Positions 61,275 to 64,000 of a stretch of 64,000 nt of DNA are shown piece by piece. Every line of letters starts with the position of its first letter. The first letter of the stretch is position 1. Source of the DNA: Hyphomonadaceae bacterium (GTDB lineage Bacteria > Pseudomonadota > Alphaproteobacteria > Caulobacterales > Aquidulcibacteraceae); assembly GCA_016791445.1 (NCBI GenBank), contig JAEUMP010000005.1:67001-131000 (forward strand), in the 5' to 3' direction. The position numbers and the translations under genes are program-made. A model generated the notes under the pieces. That model was given only the letters and a program-made list of their open reading frames with translations. It searched no databases and was not told the DNA's origin.

Positions 61275-62941
61275 ATTTCTTCGAACGGTGCGCCGACGCC
61301 TTGCGCGATCGCACGGGCGCTGCGCTCTTCGCGCTGTTGCTGACACTCGTCATCGTGCTGCCGGGGCAGGCCACGATCCCGCCCATAGACCGCGACGAGG
61401 CGCGCTTCGCACAGGCCACGCGCCAGATGGTCGAGACCGGCGACTATGTCGATATCCGCTTCCTCGACGTGCCGCGCCATTTGCAACCGGCGGGCATCTA
61501 CTGGCTGCAGGCGGCGTCGGTGCAGGCGCTCGGCGACACGGAGGTTCGCGCGATCTGGCCGCACCGCGTGCCATCGTGGCTCTCCGCCATCGCCACCGTC
61601 TTCCTGACCTGGTGGATCGGCGGCCTGCTGTTCGGCAGGGAAGCCGGACGCATCGCCGCCGCGCTGATGGGCACCTGCCTCATTTTCGCGGTCGAGGCGC
61701 ACATCGCGAAGATCGACTCCACGCTCTGCGCGGTCACGCTGCTGGCGCAGGCTGCGCTCGCGCGCGCGTTCATGGCGCGGGAGGCATCGCAGAAGCTCTC
61801 GCCCTGGTGGGCGGCGCTGTTCTGGAGCGCGCTCGGCTTCGGCGTCCTGCTGAAGGGCCCGGTCATGGTGCTCGTCACCGGCGGCACGATCCTCGGCCTC
61901 ATCGCGATGGAACGCCGGGTCAAGTGGCTCGGGCTCCTGCAGCCGCTGTGGGGCGTGCCGCTGATGTTGCTTGTGGCGGCGCCCTGGTACATCGCCATCG
62001 GCCTCGCGACGGACGGCCAGTTCTTCCGCACCGCGCTCGGCTACAGCGTGGCCGGCAAGGTCGTGGGCGCACACCAGAACCACGGCGGCCCGATCGGCTA
62101 TCACGCGCTGCTGTTCACCGGCATGTTTTGGCCGGGCAGCCTTTTCGGATTGCTGGCCATCCCCTTCGCGTGGATCGAACGACGGACGCCGGCGGTGCGC
62201 TTCGCGATCGCGTGGATCGTGCCGGCGTGGATCGTGTTCGAACTCTCCGGCACCAAGCTGCCGCACTACACCCTGCCGCTCCTGCCGGCGGTCGCGATGC
62301 TGAGCGCGGCGGCAATCCAGAAGGCCGGCGATGCCAAGTGGTTCGGACGCCCGCGCCTCTTCGCCGCTGCGGCGGCGCTGTGGCTCGTGTTCGCGTTCGT
62401 CCTCACCGTAGGCGTTCCCGGGGTCAGACTCGAATTGCAGCGCGACGAAGCCTACCTGCCGCTCATGATCGGCGTAGCGGCGCTGTTCTTGAGCGGGCTG
62501 ACGCTGGCGCTGGTGGCGCAGGGGCGCGCGCGCGCAGGCGTCGCGGCGATGATGGCGGCGGCGACGCTTACCGCCATCGGCAATTTCGGCCTTACCTTGC
62601 CGGGCCTGAGCCAGGTGTTCATGTCGCCGCGCGTCATGGCGCTGGTGCGTGATGCCGCGCCCTGCCCGACATCGAAACTCGCGCTGCTTGAATATCACGA
62701 GCCGAGCCTCGTCTTCCTCAACGGCTCCGACACGGTGCTCTCACGCACGCCGGACGAATTCGCGGCACACTTCGCCGGCGATCGCGCCTGCGCCATCGGC
62801 CTCGTCGGTGAACCGCTGCGCGCCGACTTTCTCACCGCAGCCGCGAAGGCAGGCGTGACGCCCGTGGAACTCGGCGTCATCGAAGGCTTCAACCACAATG
62901 ACGGCGACGCCAATCGCCTGACGCTCTATCGCGCCGAATAG
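61271..62941 (+). CDS. ArnT/GT39-type membrane glycosyltransferase
   Basis: 556 residues, about 12 membrane segments. The first periplasmic loop has PPIDRDEARFAQATRQMVET, the catalytic Asp-Glu region of ArnT/PMT enzymes, then HLQPAGIYWLQAA; later KLPHYTLPLLPAVAML. Transfers a lipid-carried sugar to lipid A or another acceptor in the periplasm. GTG start coupled to the GT2 gene upstream. Confidence 0.88.
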   Translation: MNFFERCADALRDRTGAALFALLLTLVIVLPGQATIPPIDRDEARFAQATRQMVETGDYVDIRFLDVPRHLQPAGIYWLQAASVQALGDTEVRAIWPHRVPSWLSAIATVFLTWWIGGLLFGREAGRIAAALMGTCLIFAVEAHIAKIDSTLCAVTLLAQAALARAFMAREASQKLSPWWAALFWSALGFGVLLKGPVMVLVTGGTILGLIAMERRVKWLGLLQPLWGVPLMLLVAAPWYIAIGLATDGQFFRTALGYSVAGKVVGAHQNHGGPIGYHALLFTGMFWPGSLFGLLAIPFAWIERRTPAVRFAIAWIVPAWIVFELSGTKLPHYTLPLLPAVAMLSAAAIQKAGDAKWFGRPRLFAAAAALWLVFAFVLTVGVPGVRLELQRDEAYLPLMIGVAALFLSGLTLALVAQGRARAGVAAMMAAATLTAIGNFGLTLPGLSQVFMSPRVMALVRDAAPCPTSKLALLEYHEPSLVFLNGSDTVLSRTPDEFAAHFAGDRACAIGLVGEPLRADFLTAAAKAGVTPVELGVIEGFNHNDGDANRLTLYRAE

Positions 62942-63007
62942 GCGCACGATCGATCAAACGGAGATCCCCGCGTCGGGACATGATCGCGGCCGCCACATGA
63001 GGAAGCC

Positions 63008-63841
63008 ATGGAAGCGGTGAACAAGGCGCTCTGGATCGTCGAGACCCGACTGGGCCGCGAGGTTTCGGTCGACGATGTCGCCGAGGCGGCGGGGCTGTCG
63101 CGCTTTCACCTGTCACGCATGTTCGCGCTCAATGTCGGACAATCGATCATGCGCTATGCGCGCGGTCGCCGGCTGAGCGAGGCCGCGCGTGCGCTCGCCG
63201 CCGGCGCGCCGGACATTCTCGCCGTCGCGCTCGATCACGGCTACGGCTCCCATGAGGCATTCACCCGCGCCTTCCGCGACCAGTTCGGCGTGACGCCGGA
63301 AGAGGTCCGCGCGCGAGGCGACGTCGATCACATCGAACTCGTGGAGCCTGTCCGCACGAACACCGCCACCATCGCACCGCCCGCACCCCGCTTCGAAACG
63401 GCCCCCGCGCGCATCATCGCCGGGGTGTCGGAACGCCACGAACGCGCCGGCGCGCCGGGCATTCCGCTGCAATGGCAGAAGTTCGCACCGCATCTTGGCG
63501 CTATTCCCGGCGCTGCGCCCGGCTTCGTCACTTACGGCGTCTGCACGAACTACGACGATGACGGCGGCTTCGACTATCTCGCAGGCGTCGAGATGGAGCA
63601 TACCCGCGACCTGCCCAGCGGTTTCACCGTGCTGCGGCTCGCGCCTACGCGCTACGCCGTCTTCACCCACGTCGGTCACGTTGCGACCATCGCCGCCACC
63701 TGGGGCGCCGCGTGGGGACAATGGTTGCCGTCTTCGGGCGAGAAAGCCGCCGACGCGCCCATGTTCGAGCGCTACGATCACCGCTTCAATCCGATGACGG
63801 GTCAGGGCGAATGCGAGGTGTGGATTCCGCTGGAGGGCTGA
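63008..63841 (+). CDS. AraC-family regulator with GyrI-like effector domain
   Basis: 277 residues. Two HTH motifs in the first 100 (SVDDVAEAAGLSRFHLSRMF, DILAVALDHGYGSHEAFTRA), then a C-terminal GyrI-like/SOUL-like effector-binding domain (PARIIAGVSERHERAG, GFTVLRLAPTRYAVFTHVGH, MTGQGECEVWIPLEG). The domain order (HTH first) is the Rob/SoxS-GyrI type. Ligand unknown. The target cannot be inferred. Confidence 0.92.
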   Translation: MEAVNKALWIVETRLGREVSVDDVAEAAGLSRFHLSRMFALNVGQSIMRYARGRRLSEAARALAAGAPDILAVALDHGYGSHEAFTRAFRDQFGVTPEEVRARGDVDHIELVEPVRTNTATIAPPAPRFETAPARIIAGVSERHERAGAPGIPLQWQKFAPHLGAIPGAAPGFVTYGVCTNYDDDGGFDYLAGVEMEHTRDLPSGFTVLRLAPTRYAVFTHVGHVATIAATWGAAWGQWLPSSGEKAADAPMFERYDHRFNPMTGQGECEVWIPLEG

Positions 63842-63853
63842 TGCACGGCCCGC

Positions 63854-64000
63854 TCAGCGGCAGGCGCCGGTGTATTCCGTCTCGCCGAGCGGGCCTTCCA
63901 CGCTCCAGTTGAGGTCGCCGGTGGCGCGGTTGAGCGTCAGCGGCGCGCCGTCGGGCATGGCGAGCGTGAGCAGTGCGCCATCCTCGGCGTGGATCTGACG
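63854..64000 (-). CDS. C-terminal end of an unknown protein (cut by window)
   Basis: 48 residues to a TGA at 63854-63856: ...RQIHAEDGALLTLAMPDGAP then LTLNRATGDLNWSVEGPLGE and TEYTGACR. Clean codon use and a good protein pattern; the N-terminus lies beyond the right edge. One conserved-looking Cys at the end. Not enough to name a family. It converges with the AraC-type gene, 12 bp apart. Confidence 0.65.
   Translation of the reverse strand, partial: RQIHAEDGALLTLAMPDGAPLTLNRATGDLNWSVEGPLGETEYTGACR

Noticed and set aside
1-64000. tRNA, rRNA, IS, integron and CRISPR features
   Set aside because: I looked for T-loop and acceptor patterns, terminal inverted repeats with transposase genes, and regularly spaced direct repeats. 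Only the tmRNA and short palindromic repeats were found.

Overview
High-GC (about 65-68 percent G+C by eye) alphaproteobacterial chromosome. Support comes from a circularly permuted two-piece ssrA (tmRNA), an alpha-type SspB, the conserved pmbA-cysQ-DUF4170-DUF374-waaA-lpxK lipopolysaccharide block, DUF4169, DUF1217, and ArgH/LptM/LysA in series. The content best fits Caulobacterales/Hyphomonadaceae, but I could not test this. Genes are densely packed, with many ATGA/GTGA start-stop overlaps. I saw no tRNA, rRNA, IS element, prophage or CRISPR array.

Layout. 0-4 kb: the 3'-truncated etfB (minus), a TIR-like membrane protein, MAPEG and M23 proteins, then a 1.1-kb gap full of palindromic repeats. 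4-13.5 kb: tlpA divergent from argH-lptM-lysA; a glutathione transferase, VOC and SMP-30 genes; thyA-unknown-folA; aquaporin and DUF2459. 13.5-16.9 kb: ssrA and, 0.74 kb on, sspB (adaptor that delivers ssrA-tagged proteins to ClpXP), then thioesterase, RusA-like and SDR genes. 17-23.7 kb: serine hydrolase with a membrane tail, fumC, a TonB-domain protein, two glutathione transferases and a CoA-transferase.

23.7-28.5 kb is the most unusual stretch: a membrane MORN-repeat protein, a small ribbon-helix-helix regulator, a TIR-TM-MORN protein, an unknown gene, a second TIR protein with four membrane segments, and an SH3-like lipoprotein, with palindromic repeats between them. 28.6-44.4 kb is mixed metabolism: ABC exporter, ubiA, NamZ-like muramidase, phosphodiesterase, desaturase, a homologue of the ETF-beta lysine methyltransferase, ubiD, then a secreted caspase-like protease beside a small secreted protein and a decayed tandem copy of it, DUF2891 and cytochrome c.

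44.7-63 kb is mainly envelope/LPS: pmbA-cysQ-DUF4170-msbA, an interruption (DUF1217, adenylate cyclase, phosphatase), then DUF374-waaA-lpxK-lpxL-like acyltransferase, a DEAD-box helicase, rsgA, and a GT2/GT39 pair that resembles lipid-linked sugar transfer. An AraC-type regulator and a truncated gene close the window.

Two functional links span the window. EtfB at the left edge carries the lysine-rich recognition loop that the methyltransferase at 36.8 kb would be expected to modify. ssrA and sspB are near neighbours in one protein quality-control pathway.
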